Assembly: GCA_900105225.1 (NCBI GenBank)
Contig: LT629764.1
Span: forward strand, 5,414,501 to 5,478,500
Reading direction: 5' to 3'
Length of the DNA stretch: 64,000 nucleotides
Origin: Paenibacillaceae bacterium GAS479
GTDB taxonomy: Bacteria; Bacillota; Bacilli; Paenibacillales; Paenibacillaceae
The notes under the pieces were generated by a model. It did no database searches. It had not been told where the DNA came from and saw only the letters and a list, made by a program, of their open reading frames with translations. Each line of letters opens with the position of its first letter. The stretch's first letter is position 1. A program made the translations under genes and the position numbers. This document shows, piece after piece, positions 6,920 through 16,520 of the stretch.

Positions 6920-8443
6920 TTAAAGCTTGTAAATGTCGGTGTATTTGTCCCGCAGGTACTTGACCAAATGGGACGAGTCCAGCGGCTTGCCCGTTGCACC
7001 GAGAATGATTTCCTTCGGCGTGCGCAGCTTGCCGTACTGATGCACGCGCTGCGTCATCCACTCGCGGATCGGCGCCAATTCGCCTTTTGCGACAAGCTCC
7101 CATGTCTGTGGCAGCTCCCTTTCCATCGTATCGGAAAGCTGAGCCGCGTACATATTGCCGAGCGAGTAAGACGGGAAATAGCCGAATAGTCCGGCGCTCC
7201 AGTGTACATCCTGCATAACGCCAACCGCATCGGTCGGCGGTGTAAGCCCAAGGTACTCACGGTATTTCTCATTCCAAATGGCTGGCAGATCCGCAGCTTT
7301 CGCTCCTTCGTTGAAAATCATTTTCTCAATCTCATAACGAATGATGATGTGCAGATTGTACGTAAGCTCATCCGCCTCGATTCGGATCAGCGACGGCTGA
7401 ACCGTATTTTGGGAACGATAGAAATCCTCTGCTGATACGCGAAGCTGATCCGGGAAACGGCTCTGCAGCTCACCGTAGTAACGCTGCCAGAACGGACGGC
7501 TGCGACCAATCGTATTTTCCCAGAAACGCGACTGCGACTCATGAATTCCCATCGAAGTACCTGCACAAAGCGACGTTCCTGCCAGCTTTGGAGAGACGTT
7601 CTGCTCGTACAGCGCATGGCCCGCCTCATGGATCGTGCCGAACAACGCGCTTGTCAGATCATCTGCTAGATAACGCGTCGTAATACGCACATCTTTCAGG
7701 TTGATCGTGGTCTGGAACGGATGCGCGCTCTCATCGATGCGGCCAGCCTCGAAATCATAACCCAGTTGGTCGAGCATATAACGGCTGAATTCCTTCTGTT
7801 TCTCCCTGTCAAAATGCCCTTCCAGGAAGCTGCGGCTCGGCTTATTCGGCGAAGCTGCAATTGCCGCTGCCAGCGGCACAAGCTCCCCGCGCAGCGAGCT
7901 GAAAATGCCATCCAGCTCCGCCACAGTCATATCCGGCTCATATTCGTCGAGCAGCGTATCGTATCGGGTCGCTTTGGGTCCCCACAGATCAATGAACTGG
8001 TTCGTATAACCGATAACCCGGTCCAAATAACCTTGGAACGCTGCGTAATCATTGTTTTTACGCGCTTCTTCCCAGGCAGACTCGGATTGGGAGGCAAGCA
8101 CCACATACTCCTCGTACAGCTTGGGCGGAATTTTGACGCTGCGGTCATAGTTTTTGCGTGACTCGAGCACGAGCTTGCGATCGATCTCGTCTAGTTGATT
8201 GAATGCTTCCTTTTCCTCTAATTGCTCCAACAGCTCGCCGGCGAGTGGAGATGTCGCCAGTTGGAATGCCTCGGACGACAACATGCCGACAACCTCGGAG
8301 CGTCCGTCCAGCCCTTTACGCGGTGCGCCGGTGCGCATATCCCAGCCCAGCAGGCTCACTGCCTCATAATATCGGCGAATCTTGCGATCTAACTCGCGAA
8401 AATCAGACAAAGCCTTATCATATGTAGATGCGGTTCCGGCCAT
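6920..8443 (-). CDS. ypwA: M32-family metallocarboxypeptidase (YpwA-like)
   Basis: A cytosolic zinc (or cobalt) carboxypeptidase that removes C-terminal residues from peptides. The zinc motif HEAGH is in the family context GTIHEAGHALYEQ. Other M32 hallmarks are GMGIHESQS-like GIHESQSRFWEN, RIEADELTYNLHIIIRYEIEK and the C-terminal GYFPSYSLGNMYAAQL block. Length (~507 residues) matches B. subtilis YpwA. The start is not certain. The frame is open to 8518, with ATGs at 8455, 8452 and 8443. I chose 8443 because the protein then aligns with YpwA from its first residues; GAAAGG lies 12 bp upstream, a little far, so 8452 is possible. It is transcribed alone. Confidence 0.93.
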   Translation of the reverse strand: MAGTASTYDKALSDFRELDRKIRRYYEAVSLLGWDMRTGAPRKGLDGRSEVVGMLSSEAFQLATSPLAGELLEQLEEKEAFNQLDEIDRKLVLESRKNYDRSVKIPPKLYEEYVVLASQSESAWEEARKNNDYAAFQGYLDRVIGYTNQFIDLWGPKATRYDTLLDEYEPDMTVAELDGIFSSLRGELVPLAAAIAASPNKPSRSFLEGHFDREKQKEFSRYMLDQLGYDFEAGRIDESAHPFQTTINLKDVRITTRYLADDLTSALFGTIHEAGHALYEQNVSPKLAGTSLCAGTSMGIHESQSRFWENTIGRSRPFWQRYYGELQSRFPDQLRVSAEDFYRSQNTVQPSLIRIEADELTYNLHIIIRYEIEKMIFNEGAKAADLPAIWNEKYREYLGLTPPTDAVGVMQDVHWSAGLFGYFPSYSLGNMYAAQLSDTMERELPQTWELVAKGELAPIREWMTQRVHQYGKLRTPKEIILGATGKPLDSSHLVKYLRDKYTDIYKL

Positions 8444-8573
8444 GAACTTCATCATCCTTTCATCTTTAACAGCTATACTATACACTTGAATCATAACGGG
8501 GGAACCTATTATAATCAACGATAACCCTTCGGGATAGAATGTTTAATTACCCCGGAGAAAGGAGGAATGTCGG

Positions 8574-8915
8574 ATGCGAATCAGCTTCAGTCCAGATGCT
8601 GTGGAAAAGTTACGTCCCTATGTCGGGGATGGACAAGCTGTGCTTAAGCTGCTTTACGATACCGAAGGTTGCGGATGCGTCGTGAATGGTGTGTCGGCGC
8701 TATATATCGTGAAGGAGCCCTATGCAGGCGACGTGCTGGGCGAAGGAAACCCCTATCCCTTCTTTTATGAGGAACGATACGAGGTGTTTTTCGAGCCGGA
8801 GCTGCGAATCGGTTATAACAAAGATCGAGACGCGTTCACCTTGTCGAGCGACAGCCAGATTTACAACCATGATTTACGGTTTTTCCCACACGCTCCACAG
8901 TTCCAAACGTCCTAA
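8574..8915 (+). CDS. YqkB-like protein of the HesB/iron-sulfur biosynthesis fold
   Basis: This 113-residue protein starts 5 bp after AAAGGAGG. It shows the motif LLYDTEGCGCVVNGV, which matches the YqkB family in Bacillus (an A-type HesB-like fold). Classical A-type scaffold proteins end with a CGC motif that binds the cluster; here the only cysteines are the internal CGC pair, so a true scaffold role is doubtful. The carbonic anhydrase gene follows after 18 bp on the same strand, so the two are probably co-transcribed. Function in YqkB proteins is not established. Confidence 0.8.
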   Translation: MRISFSPDAVEKLRPYVGDGQAVLKLLYDTEGCGCVVNGVSALYIVKEPYAGDVLGEGNPYPFFYEERYEVFFEPELRIGYNKDRDAFTLSSDSQIYNHDLRFFPHAPQFQTS

Positions 8916-8933
8916 GAAAGGTCGGGGTGCCAG

Positions 8934-9530
8934 ATGAACAACATTAAGCAGATTCTATCCTATAACCAGCAGTTCGTTGAAGAGAAGAAGTATGAGGAAT
9001 ATTTGACGGATCGCTTCCCTGACAAAAAAATGGTCATTCTGACCTGCATGGACACTCGGCTCACCGAGCTGCTGCCGCGGGCGATGAACCTGCGCAACGG
9101 CGATGTCAAAGTGCTCAAAAACGCCGGTGCGATTGTCACTCAGCCGTTCGGCAATATTATGCGCAGTATTCTCGTCGCGACCTATGAACTGCAAGCTGAA
9201 GAGGTGCTGATCATCGGCCACTACAATTGCGGCATGACGGGCATCGACCCCGAAGCGATGATTGGCAAAATGATCAGCCGCGGCGTACCCACGTCGACGC
9301 TCCGCACGCTCAAACATTCCGGTGTTGACTTCCACCGCTGGTTGACCGGCTTTGACAATGTCCGCACCAGCGTTGAGAAAAGCGTCAATATCGTACGCAA
9401 CCATCCTCTGCTGCCGCCCGGCACGCCAGTGCATGGCTTGATCATCGATCCACAGACCGGCAAGCTGGATTTAGTCACTGACGGCTATGATTTTTTGAAG
9501 GAGGAAGCTGTGGCTTCCAATGAAATGTAA
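8934..9530 (+). CDS. beta-class carbonic anhydrase (YtiB-like)
   Basis: This 198-residue cytosolic enzyme interconverts CO2 and bicarbonate. Zinc ligands are visible as Cys38 and the Asp40/Arg42 dyad in ILTCMDTRL, with His96 and Cys99 in IIGHYNCGM. The KNAGAIV block is also conserved. The short form without a long N-terminal helix matches the YtiB type of Bacillus. The ribosome binding site is AAAGGTCGGGG. It ends an apparent two-gene unit with the YqkB-like gene and is followed by a hairpin. Confidence 0.92.
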   Translation: MNNIKQILSYNQQFVEEKKYEEYLTDRFPDKKMVILTCMDTRLTELLPRAMNLRNGDVKVLKNAGAIVTQPFGNIMRSILVATYELQAEEVLIIGHYNCGMTGIDPEAMIGKMISRGVPTSTLRTLKHSGVDFHRWLTGFDNVRTSVEKSVNIVRNHPLLPPGTPVHGLIIDPQTGKLDLVTDGYDFLKEEAVASNEM

Positions 9531-9559
9531 GTAATTGGTTAAATGGCTCATTCAAAGTT

Positions 9560-9595
9560 GAGGACGTAACCAAGCACAGACTTGGGAGCGTCCTC
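9560..9595 (+). terminator. hairpin after the carbonic anhydrase gene
   Basis: Arms GAGGACG (9560-9566) and CGTCCTC (9589-9595) enclose an inner CCAAG/CTTGG pair. The T tract is short (TATTT), so termination may be partial. Confidence 0.65.
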
Positions 9596-9653
9596 TATTT
9601 GCGTTCATTCCAATACTCAATCATTGGAGTTGATAATTCAGGTGATCTCAGAT

Positions 9654-10074
9654 TCAGCATTCAAAGGTTTTAAGAGAGCAACAAGAGCAGAATTTCCCCA
9701 TTTAAAAAGTTTATCAAACTTGAAATCCATAGAGTTTTCCATATGTATCTTTAGTCGCTCGTCATTAGCTTCTAGAAACTCGTTCTTTCCAAGAAGGGAA
9801 TTGGTAAATACTTAAGTAAATCTTCTGCATCAAATCTATCTTTACGCGAAACCTCTCCGACGTTAGCATCATTAATTCCATCCCAAAGCGTCACATGATA
9901 AGACTGTATGGGCAGAGGACAAAACAAATATGTATTGGATATTTCTGGTAATAACGACAGAGTTTGATTAAGTGTTCTGTACAACTCTAATGAATCCGAA
10001 GCCTTATCAAAATTTAATAATTTTAAGGATTTTTTTAGGGGACCACTGAGGGATAAACCGAGCAATTTTAGGGT
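9654..10074 (-). pseudogene. degenerate gene, possibly 2H phosphoesterase / 2'-5' RNA ligase-like
   Basis: Two frames read on from each other on the minus strand. The first, open from about 10074, contains SYHVTLWDGIN, an H-x-T-like motif as in 2H phosphoesterases, and stops at 9772. The second picks up at about 9795 and reads EFLEANDERLKIHMENSMD and a plausible C-terminus ending at 9654. A single frame change near CCCTTCTTGGAAAGAA separates them. No good start codon or ribosome binding site is visible upstream, and an in-frame stop lies just before 10074, so the 5' end is also lost. Only one HxT-like motif is seen, so the family call is tentative. Confidence 0.45.
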
Positions 10075-10309
10075 TAGTATTTAAAAACATGGATAACCTT
10101 CAACTGGTTTAATAACTACTAATATAACAAAATTTCCCTCTCAATTGGTAAAATGATTGCACTCTAACTAACAATCGAATACTAGCCGTCTATCTCCAGA
10201 TCAGAAGTACAAATAAAAAAAACACCTCCTTGTCTGGCAAAGTCAGATTGTCGAGATCCAACAATACCTAAAGTAGAGGTGCAACGACTGCAAGGCTGGT
10301 TATCTGCTG

Positions 10310-12166
10310 CTAAAAAGGATTGGAACGCGCGATGTACATTTGATACCAAATGATAAAGATTAGCAGCGTCCACAATTTACGACTTGCATCGTACTTACCT
10401 TCCCGATGGTCCTCCAGCATGCGGAGCGCATTATTACGGTCAATCCAAGGCACATTCGAAGCTGAATGAATCAGCTCCTTCGCCCATGGGTACCATTCAT
10501 TCCGCAACCAAACCCGGATCGGAACCGGGAAACCAAGTTTTCTGCGAGTTTGCACATCTGGAGGGACAAATTCTTTCATCGCTTCTCGAAGGAGCAGCTT
10601 TGTTGATTGTTTAGAAATTTTATACCTCGTTGGTATTTTCGACGCGAATTCAAACACCTTCGTATCCAGAAAGGGAACCCGCAATTCCAAGGAATGAGCC
10701 ATCGACATCTTGTCCGCTTTCATCAATATATTTCCCCGCAGCCATGTATGGATGTCGATGTACTGCATTTTTGTTACATCATCGTAACCGACAGCTTGCT
10801 CATAAAGAGGAAGCGTGATGTCTTGAGCCGGAAGATACCCGTGAGACAGATCTTTTGGCAATACAAACGTCTTCTCTTGATCCAGAAAAATTTTTGCGTT
10901 CCCAAAATAACGCTCTTGCAGGGACTGGCTTCCGCGTGCGAGGAACCCCTTCCCTTTCATTCCTTCAGGCATCAGATCAGAAAAATGTCCAGCCAGCTTG
11001 CGCATACTTTTCGGCATGGATGTAATCCACTGCAGCGACATCGGTTCCCGGTAAATATTGTACCCTCCAAAAAATTCATCGGCTCCTTCACCAGAGAAGA
11101 CAACTTTAACCGATTGACTCGCTAAACGCGAAACGAAATAAATGCCGGCAGCCGATGGATCGGCAACGGGTTCGTCCATATGCCAAACCATGTTCGGAAG
11201 TTCGTCCAAATAGGTTCCGGCATTAATTGAAATCGCTTGATGGTCCGTACCAAAATAAGCAGCGGTACGCGCCGACAACTCCAACTCGCTGTAACCAGGT
11301 TCATCAAAACCGACCGAAAAGGTTTGGGTCGGCTCCAAACGCTGCAGCATGCCCACCAGACTGCTGGAATCAACGCCTCCGGACAAGAAGGCTCCTCTTG
11401 GAACGTCGCTGTTCCGATGTTTGCTTACAGAGTCCAGCAGGACCGACCTCGCCTCCTCTGCCATATCTGAGAAAGAGCGAGATTCGTCGAAGTTAAATGT
11501 TGGTGTGTAGTAGGCCTCCATCTTCATCATGCCGTTTCTAATCGTCATCGTATGGCCAGCCATCAGTTTATGAATACCCTTGAACATTGTCGCTGGCTCG
11601 GGCACGTACTGGAATGTCAGGTAGTGATAGAAAGACTGCCCGTCCACTTCTCGATCTATCATAGATGAGGCAAGCAGCGATTTAGCTTCGGATGAAATCA
11701 TATAACCTGCTGACGTTTCACAATAATAGACAGGCTTGATTCCGAATGGGTCACGCGCAGCAAACAACAGGTCCTGATTTTTATCCCATATGACGAAACC
11801 GAACATCCCACGCAAATAAGTCACGCATTGCTCGCCGGTTTCTTCATACAGCCGAAGAATGACCTCGGTATCGGATTGAGTGTGGAATCGATGTCCCTTT
11901 CCCTGCAGCCATTCACGCAGCTCCACATAATTGTATATTTCACCGTTAAAGATAAGCCATACTCCACTCTCATCACTTCCTAACGGCTGAGCTCCGTGCT
12001 CCAGATCTAAAATGCTCAGACGACGAAAGCCAAGTCCGATATGACCATCGACATGATGACCGGCATCGTCCGGTCCACGATGCGCGATAATATCTGTCAT
12101 AACTTGGATTAGCTCGCCGTTAACCGGTATTCCATTACGATTATAAACAGCTACAATTCCACACAT
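10310..12166 (-). CDS. asnB: glutamine-hydrolysing asparagine synthetase (AsnB/AsnO family)
   Basis: Full-length 618-residue enzyme that makes asparagine from aspartate, ATP and glutamine. The N-terminal class II glutaminase domain starts MCGIVAVYNRNG with nucleophile Cys2 exposed after Met removal. The synthetase domain has the ATP pyrophosphatase loop FLSGGVDSSSLVG and a second FSGEGADEFFGGY motif. The ribosome binding site is GAGGAGGA. B. subtilis has three such genes (asnB, asnH, asnO), and sequence inspection alone cannot say which one this matches; the length is nearest AsnO/AsnB. It is flanked on both sides by broken genes and appears monocistronic. Confidence 0.93.
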   Translation of the reverse strand: MCGIVAVYNRNGIPVNGELIQVMTDIIAHRGPDDAGHHVDGHIGLGFRRLSILDLEHGAQPLGSDESGVWLIFNGEIYNYVELREWLQGKGHRFHTQSDTEVILRLYEETGEQCVTYLRGMFGFVIWDKNQDLLFAARDPFGIKPVYYCETSAGYMISSEAKSLLASSMIDREVDGQSFYHYLTFQYVPEPATMFKGIHKLMAGHTMTIRNGMMKMEAYYTPTFNFDESRSFSDMAEEARSVLLDSVSKHRNSDVPRGAFLSGGVDSSSLVGMLQRLEPTQTFSVGFDEPGYSELELSARTAAYFGTDHQAISINAGTYLDELPNMVWHMDEPVADPSAAGIYFVSRLASQSVKVVFSGEGADEFFGGYNIYREPMSLQWITSMPKSMRKLAGHFSDLMPEGMKGKGFLARGSQSLQERYFGNAKIFLDQEKTFVLPKDLSHGYLPAQDITLPLYEQAVGYDDVTKMQYIDIHTWLRGNILMKADKMSMAHSLELRVPFLDTKVFEFASKIPTRYKISKQSTKLLLREAMKEFVPPDVQTRRKLGFPVPIRVWLRNEWYPWAKELIHSASNVPWIDRNNALRMLEDHREGKYDASRKLWTLLIFIIWYQMYIARSNPF

Positions 12167-12232
12167 ACTTGCAAATCCTCCTCAAAACGACTCGCTTTTC
12201 CAATTTTAAACTCAATTCTCAACGCGCAGATG

Positions 12233-12262
12233 AAAAGGAACTCCAATTCAGGAGCTCCTTTC
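12233..12262 (-). terminator. hairpin between the stalk pseudogene and asnB
   Basis: Arms AAAGGAACTCC (12234-12244) and GGAGCTCCTTT (12251-12261) pair with one G-T wobble. On the minus strand the stem runs into a short T tract. It would end transcripts from the broken gene upstream and insulate the asnB promoter. Confidence 0.65.
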
Positions 12263-12288
12263 GTTTAAAAAAAACTTTCCTGTATCCC

Positions 12289-12756
12289 CTACTTCAGTTT
12301 AGCTACGCTGACAGCGATCTGTTCTAATTGGCTTTGGCTCAGGGAACCGTCAGGAGAATCCATCGCCACAAACCGGTCGTCCAATTCGAAACCGAGCATT
12401 TTCTCTTTCGTAAACCACTTCGCACTAACGCCGTTGGACAGCTTAACCTTCTTGAAGTCTAGTGCTTTTTTGTTCCGTTTCCATCCGAATTTGCTGGCTA
12501 GCGGCATCGAATTGTACATTGATTCCAGCCAGGTTGGAGATAGCACGCACCGGTAAATACGTTGTATTTCGGTAAGTAATCGGCGCCAACTTTTTGCCGG
12601 AGCTATCTGTAATGGATTGATTAGCTCCGTTTACGCTAAGGTAATGCCGTGATTCAGATAAGCGTTAATTTTCTCCATCTTGGTGCCAGCATATACACCG
12701 ACGGCTCCCGAAAAAATCATTCCCAATACGATGGCTGACAAAAGTGTTTTTTTCAT
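12289..12756 (-). pseudogene. broken copper-amine-oxidase-N-type stalk-domain protein
   Basis: A good start (ATG 12756, AAGGAGA upstream) opens a signal peptide MKKTLLSAIVLGMIFSGAVG, then the frame hits TAA at TTAGCGTAA. Skipping one base restores VNGANQSITDSSG and then ITYRNTTYLPVRAISNLAG, the classic stalk signature with YLPVRA. A second frame change near QQIRME moves into the 85-residue 3' frame ending AVSVAKLK. At least two indels therefore separate signal, stalk domain and C-terminal part. The family is secreted and often surface-attached in Paenibacillus. Confidence 0.75.
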
Positions 12757-12785
12757 AACGAATCTCTCCTTTTATCTGACCAACA

Positions 12786-13958
12786 TCATTTTTTGAAGTC
12801 TAAAATATACGTAACCAGTAGCTTCTCTTCATCGTTCACGGTAATTCCCAGTCTGGTGCCAGAAGGATTCCAACTCAGTGGGTATACTGGTTCATACGAT
12901 AACCCTAGCGGCGATACCTTGCCGGAAACCGTATCAAAGATATAGACCCCATTCATGCCGCTTTTATCCTCGGTATAAACATCGAAGGCCAGCTTGGATG
13001 AATCGGGGGACCAAGACAGATAGGACAGTAGATCGCCCCTGCCGATCATCGAGCCTTGTACATTACCGTCCGTATCGTAGATGAGCAGACGTGTTTCTTT
13101 CTGCCCGCTGCTTGTGGCGGTAGAGACGGCAATCCGCTTACTATCAGGCGACAGACTCAATTTGTTGACTTCCTCTGCAAGCAGCGTTGGCCGGGATTGT
13201 GTAGGGGTAAAGCTTTTCAATTGTTCTTTGGAATCAATGTAATAAATCTTCCCGTTGCCCGCAGCAAATTCCATTAAGGTACTTACATCAGGATCTTCCA
13301 GCTTGATCTTCTTCCGGGTACCGCCCACGGAAATGTTCCATATCTCGCCCCGATCCTTCGTCGAGCCGGCAGCAAGAACATAGGAGTCATTGTTGAGCCA
13401 GCCGCCCACTTGCAAATAATTGTCGACCGCGACATCATGCCGTTCCCCTGTAGCCATATTTTCGATCTCGTTCACGGCTATATATTTGTTCTTCCAGGTC
13501 TGAATGAAGCTGTATTTCCCATCCGGTGATAGGAAAGACTTGACGTAGTCCCCCTCATCCGCTCCTCTCGGTTCCTTGATGCTCAGTCGTTCTCCCGTCT
13601 CAAGATCAAATCGGAACGGGTGATGCCCATATTGCGCTTCCTCCGTCGCGGTGGGTTGTTTCTCCACCGTGGTGACTTGGATTTCCATTTCATGGTCTGA
13701 GAGCCATCTCTCGATATTTGCACCATTTACCTGGTGTATGCGCTGCACAGCAACTCCCTGCCTAGCAGGCGGTTTACTGTCTTTGACTACAGTCAGTTCA
13801 CGTTCCCCTCCTCCCCACATGGAGCTGGATTGACCCTTTGTATCCGGTGTGTTGCGTACCGGTGTACTACCCTTCTGCCCTTCGTCACAGCCGAATAAAA
13901 TGCCGAATGACAGCAAGGTCACGGCAATCAGACCGGCGATGTATTTCCCTTTGTTCAT
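12786..13958 (-). CDS. secreted lipoprotein with TolB/WD40-like beta-propeller repeats
   Basis: The start is the ATG at 13958, 6 bp after AGGAGG; the TTG just before it is less likely. The signal peptide ends in a lipobox-like FGILFGC (Cys24/25), so the product should be lipid-anchored outside the membrane. After a Ser/Pro/Gln-rich linker come repeated propeller signatures: FLSPDGKYSFIQ, LSLSPDSKRIAVST, YLSWSPDSSKLAFDVY and PLSWNPSGTRLGITV. These SPDG/SPDS blade motifs are typical of TolB-like or dipeptidyl-peptidase-like propellers. No catalytic domain follows, so a binding role is likely. It lies 170 bp downstream of the two-component genes, across a terminator. Confidence 0.82.
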   Translation of the reverse strand: MNKGKYIAGLIAVTLLSFGILFGCDEGQKGSTPVRNTPDTKGQSSSMWGGGERELTVVKDSKPPARQGVAVQRIHQVNGANIERWLSDHEMEIQVTTVEKQPTATEEAQYGHHPFRFDLETGERLSIKEPRGADEGDYVKSFLSPDGKYSFIQTWKNKYIAVNEIENMATGERHDVAVDNYLQVGGWLNNDSYVLAAGSTKDRGEIWNISVGGTRKKIKLEDPDVSTLMEFAAGNGKIYYIDSKEQLKSFTPTQSRPTLLAEEVNKLSLSPDSKRIAVSTATSSGQKETRLLIYDTDGNVQGSMIGRGDLLSYLSWSPDSSKLAFDVYTEDKSGMNGVYIFDTVSGKVSPLGLSYEPVYPLSWNPSGTRLGITVNDEEKLLVTYILDFKK

Positions 13959-14114
13959 CAAGGACCTCCTGTAAAAAATTAATCTAAATAGGCCGCTTGA
14001 TCCCGATTGAAGCTACACATGGCCTCTACTTTAGATAAACACTATTGCACAAATATATCCAAATTGTAACGAAAATGTAAACAATGTAGCGTCCGACATT
14101 TTCAGAGTCATGGC

Positions 14115-14148
14115 AAAAAGCCCGGATGATTTCACTCATTCCGGGCTT
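14115..14148 (-). terminator. terminator of the two-component operon
   Basis: Arms AAGCCCGGA and TCCGGGCTT with TTTTTG following on the minus strand. The stem overlaps the last codons of the histidine kinase gene. Confidence 0.9.
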
Positions 14149-15667
14149 CGTTGTTTGGTTTATGTACTATGCCCTCCGAATCTGCGGCATGCAGTAGAAG
14201 TTCTACCCGGAGACGCGACCCGTCTGGTCCCGTTCCTACAAGCTGTACCGTTCCCCCTTGCTTCTCGGTCAGATCACGAACCAATGCTAGCCCTAGTCCA
14301 GTCCCGCCGCTAGCTCTTGACCGGTCTCTACTGACCGTATAAAACGGGTCAAAAATACGAGATACGGCTCCCCTTGGAATACCAATTCCCGTATCGGCAA
14401 CCTCAATGATCATCCGCTGTGCTCCGTCCCCTGACGTTGCTGTGTAGTTCAGCAGGTGAACTTGTCCACCTGGACGGTTATATTTTATCGCATTGTCCAA
14501 TAAATTGAGCATGATGTGCATCACGTTCTCGGGATCAGCCCACACCTCACCTTCAAAAAGCGAAGTTCGAATCGTAACCCTGCAACTGTCCGCATTTCCT
14601 TGCAGCCGGGCTACAGCCTCCTCTAGTAAAGGCAGCAGTGGAACTGCTTGCGCCTGTGTCTCGAACTCGTAAATATCCATCGCTGACAGCTGTAGCGCCT
14701 TCTCCACAAGACCGTTCAGTCGTTGTGCCTCCATATGAATGCGGCGACCGGCATCATCCAGTAAGGCAGGATCATCGCTGTACATAGTCAACAGGTCGGC
14801 ATTCGCGATAATCGAGGTTAACGGTGTTTTTAGCTCATGACTAATATTACCGATGAATTGCTTTTGCTGCTGTTCCAGTTCACGTAGCTGCTCCACTGTT
14901 TCAAGCAGCTTCTGCTTTTCTTCATGTAGGGCACCAACAGAACTGGAGATGCTGCTGCTCATCTCATAGATTCCTTGTGCCAGTTCACCAAGCTCGTCCT
15001 TTCTGACAACCGAAGGAGCAGACAGATAATCCCCTTGACCAATTTGTGATGTCGCCCGGTTCAGGCGGTCAATGACATTGACCTGTCGCCGGACATACAC
15101 ATAACCGATTAGGAAACCGACACCAAGCACGATGGCACCGGCAAAAAGGAACAACTGACGAATTTTGGCATAAAAAGCATTTTTCGCGGCGAGTGAAGTA
15201 TGAAACTGCACGGTGCCAAGACGCTGCTCGTAATTGTACAGTGGGGCGAGGAACAACATTTGATCCCCTTCGGTAATGTATGCCGACTGCCCTTGCTGCG
15301 TATATTGCAATGCATCCTGCACATTGGCCGGATGCTGGAATGGCAGCGAGGTGCCGGCAAATGAGCCATCTATCATATACAGCGTCACCGCCATACCGCT
15401 TTGTGCTCCCAAATCCACGGCCAGCCGTTGTCCCGTCTGCTTCATAAACTGATCTGGCGGAACGCTGCCCCCTGTCAGATAATCCTCCCGCACTTTCAGA
15501 TTGGCAGCTTCTGCCAGTTGAATAAAATACTGCTCCAACATTGTTCGCTCGTTCTCCCGGATGCCGCTCAGCACCAGCACACTCAGGCAGGTTACGGTGA
15601 AGACAAGCAACAGGGCAAGTAACAATGACATTTTTAACTTCAGGCCCAGCCGAAATTTACCGGTCAT
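14132..15667 (-). CDS. membrane sensor histidine kinase
   Basis: This 511-residue kinase has two membrane segments (residues ~12-32 and ~172-192) around a ~140-residue extracytoplasmic sensor region, then HAMP, HisKA and HATPase domains. Motifs are the H-box FIGNISHELKTPL, N-box NLLDNAIKYN, G1 DTGIGIP and G2 GGTGLGLAL. It should autophosphorylate on the H-box histidine and pass phosphate to the adjacent regulator. Its ATG directly follows the regulator's TAG (TAGATG), which favours translational coupling because no strong separate ribosome binding site is visible. The input signal is unknown. Confidence 0.93.
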   Translation of the reverse strand: MTGKFRLGLKLKMSLLLALLLVFTVTCLSVLVLSGIRENERTMLEQYFIQLAEAANLKVREDYLTGGSVPPDQFMKQTGQRLAVDLGAQSGMAVTLYMIDGSFAGTSLPFQHPANVQDALQYTQQGQSAYITEGDQMLFLAPLYNYEQRLGTVQFHTSLAAKNAFYAKIRQLFLFAGAIVLGVGFLIGYVYVRRQVNVIDRLNRATSQIGQGDYLSAPSVVRKDELGELAQGIYEMSSSISSSVGALHEEKQKLLETVEQLRELEQQQKQFIGNISHELKTPLTSIIANADLLTMYSDDPALLDDAGRRIHMEAQRLNGLVEKALQLSAMDIYEFETQAQAVPLLPLLEEAVARLQGNADSCRVTIRTSLFEGEVWADPENVMHIMLNLLDNAIKYNRPGGQVHLLNYTATSGDGAQRMIIEVADTGIGIPRGAVSRIFDPFYTVSRDRSRASGGTGLGLALVRDLTEKQGGTVQLVGTGPDGSRLRVELLLHAADSEGIVHKPNNEARNE

Positions 15668-16360
15668 CTAGGATGACCCCGTGCCTTTATAACCAACGCC
15701 GTAAACGGTTTGAATGATCCCCTGATGACTACCTAGTTTTTTGCGCAGACGCTGTATATGTATGTCCACCGTGCGAGTTCCACCCACAAAATCCATATCC
15801 CACACATTCTCTAACAGCAATTCCCGTGAATAGACCCGCTCCGGATTACGCATCAGCAATACTAGCAGTTCAAATTCCTTGGGCGTTAGATCCAGCAGTT
15901 TACCTTCAATAGACACCGCACGACTGAACAGCTCTGCAGTCAGCTCTCCTAGTCTCAGTACTTCCTGCTGCTCCTGTTGCATTGGTTGGACAGAACCTCC
16001 ACGGCGGGATAACGCCTTGACTCTGGCCAGCAGTTCCCGCATATCAAACGGTTTGGTCATGTAATCATCAGCACCTAGTTCCAGTCCCAGCACTTTATCG
16101 ACAATATCATCTTTGACAGTCAGCAATAGAATCGCAGGTCGCTGCCGACCATCTAGCTTGCGGCATACGTCAAACCCGCTTACGTTAGGCATCATGACAT
16201 CGAGCACCATCACCGTAGGATGAAACGTCTCTATCTTATCCAACGCTTCCTGGCCATCCGTAGCTATCTCGATCTCATACCCTTCCCTACGCAGCGCATA
16301 AGCTACAGCCTCCCGAATGCTGCTCTCGTCATCGACTACAAGTATTTTGATTCCGAACAT
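15668..16360 (-). CDS. OmpR/PhoB-family response regulator
   Basis: This 230-residue regulator has a receiver domain with acidic pocket VVDDE, phosphoacceptor Asp in VMVLDVMMP, the conserved Thr in LLLTVKDD and Lys in TKPF. A winged-helix DNA-binding domain follows, with the typical ELLVLLMRNPERVYSRELLLENVW and VDIHIQRLRKKLG. It heads a two-gene operon with the kinase. No target can be assigned; the nearest downstream gene is the propeller lipoprotein, which lies beyond a terminator. Confidence 0.94.
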   Translation of the reverse strand: MFGIKILVVDDESSIREAVAYALRREGYEIEIATDGQEALDKIETFHPTVMVLDVMMPNVSGFDVCRKLDGRQRPAILLLTVKDDIVDKVLGLELGADDYMTKPFDMRELLARVKALSRRGGSVQPMQQEQQEVLRLGELTAELFSRAVSIEGKLLDLTPKEFELLVLLMRNPERVYSRELLLENVWDMDFVGGTRTVDIHIQRLRKKLGSHQGIIQTVYGVGYKGTGSS

Positions 16361-16520
16361 CTCCTCGCATGATATTAGACCTGTATTACATCAAATATGT
16401 AAAAATAGGTTGATCGTGTACAGTGTGATGAATTAGATAGGGCGGAACAAATCAATCTATCTCTATCTTTAGTTCCATTAACCTTTAACCTTTCAGGTAA
16501 ATTTATTAAACTGGCTCTAA

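Noticed and set aside
10182-10373. A 63-codon minus-strand frame at the asnB end with two close cysteines
   Set aside because: It overlaps the asnB 3' end in another frame, has no ribosome binding site, and the Cys pair is isolated. I see no gene here.
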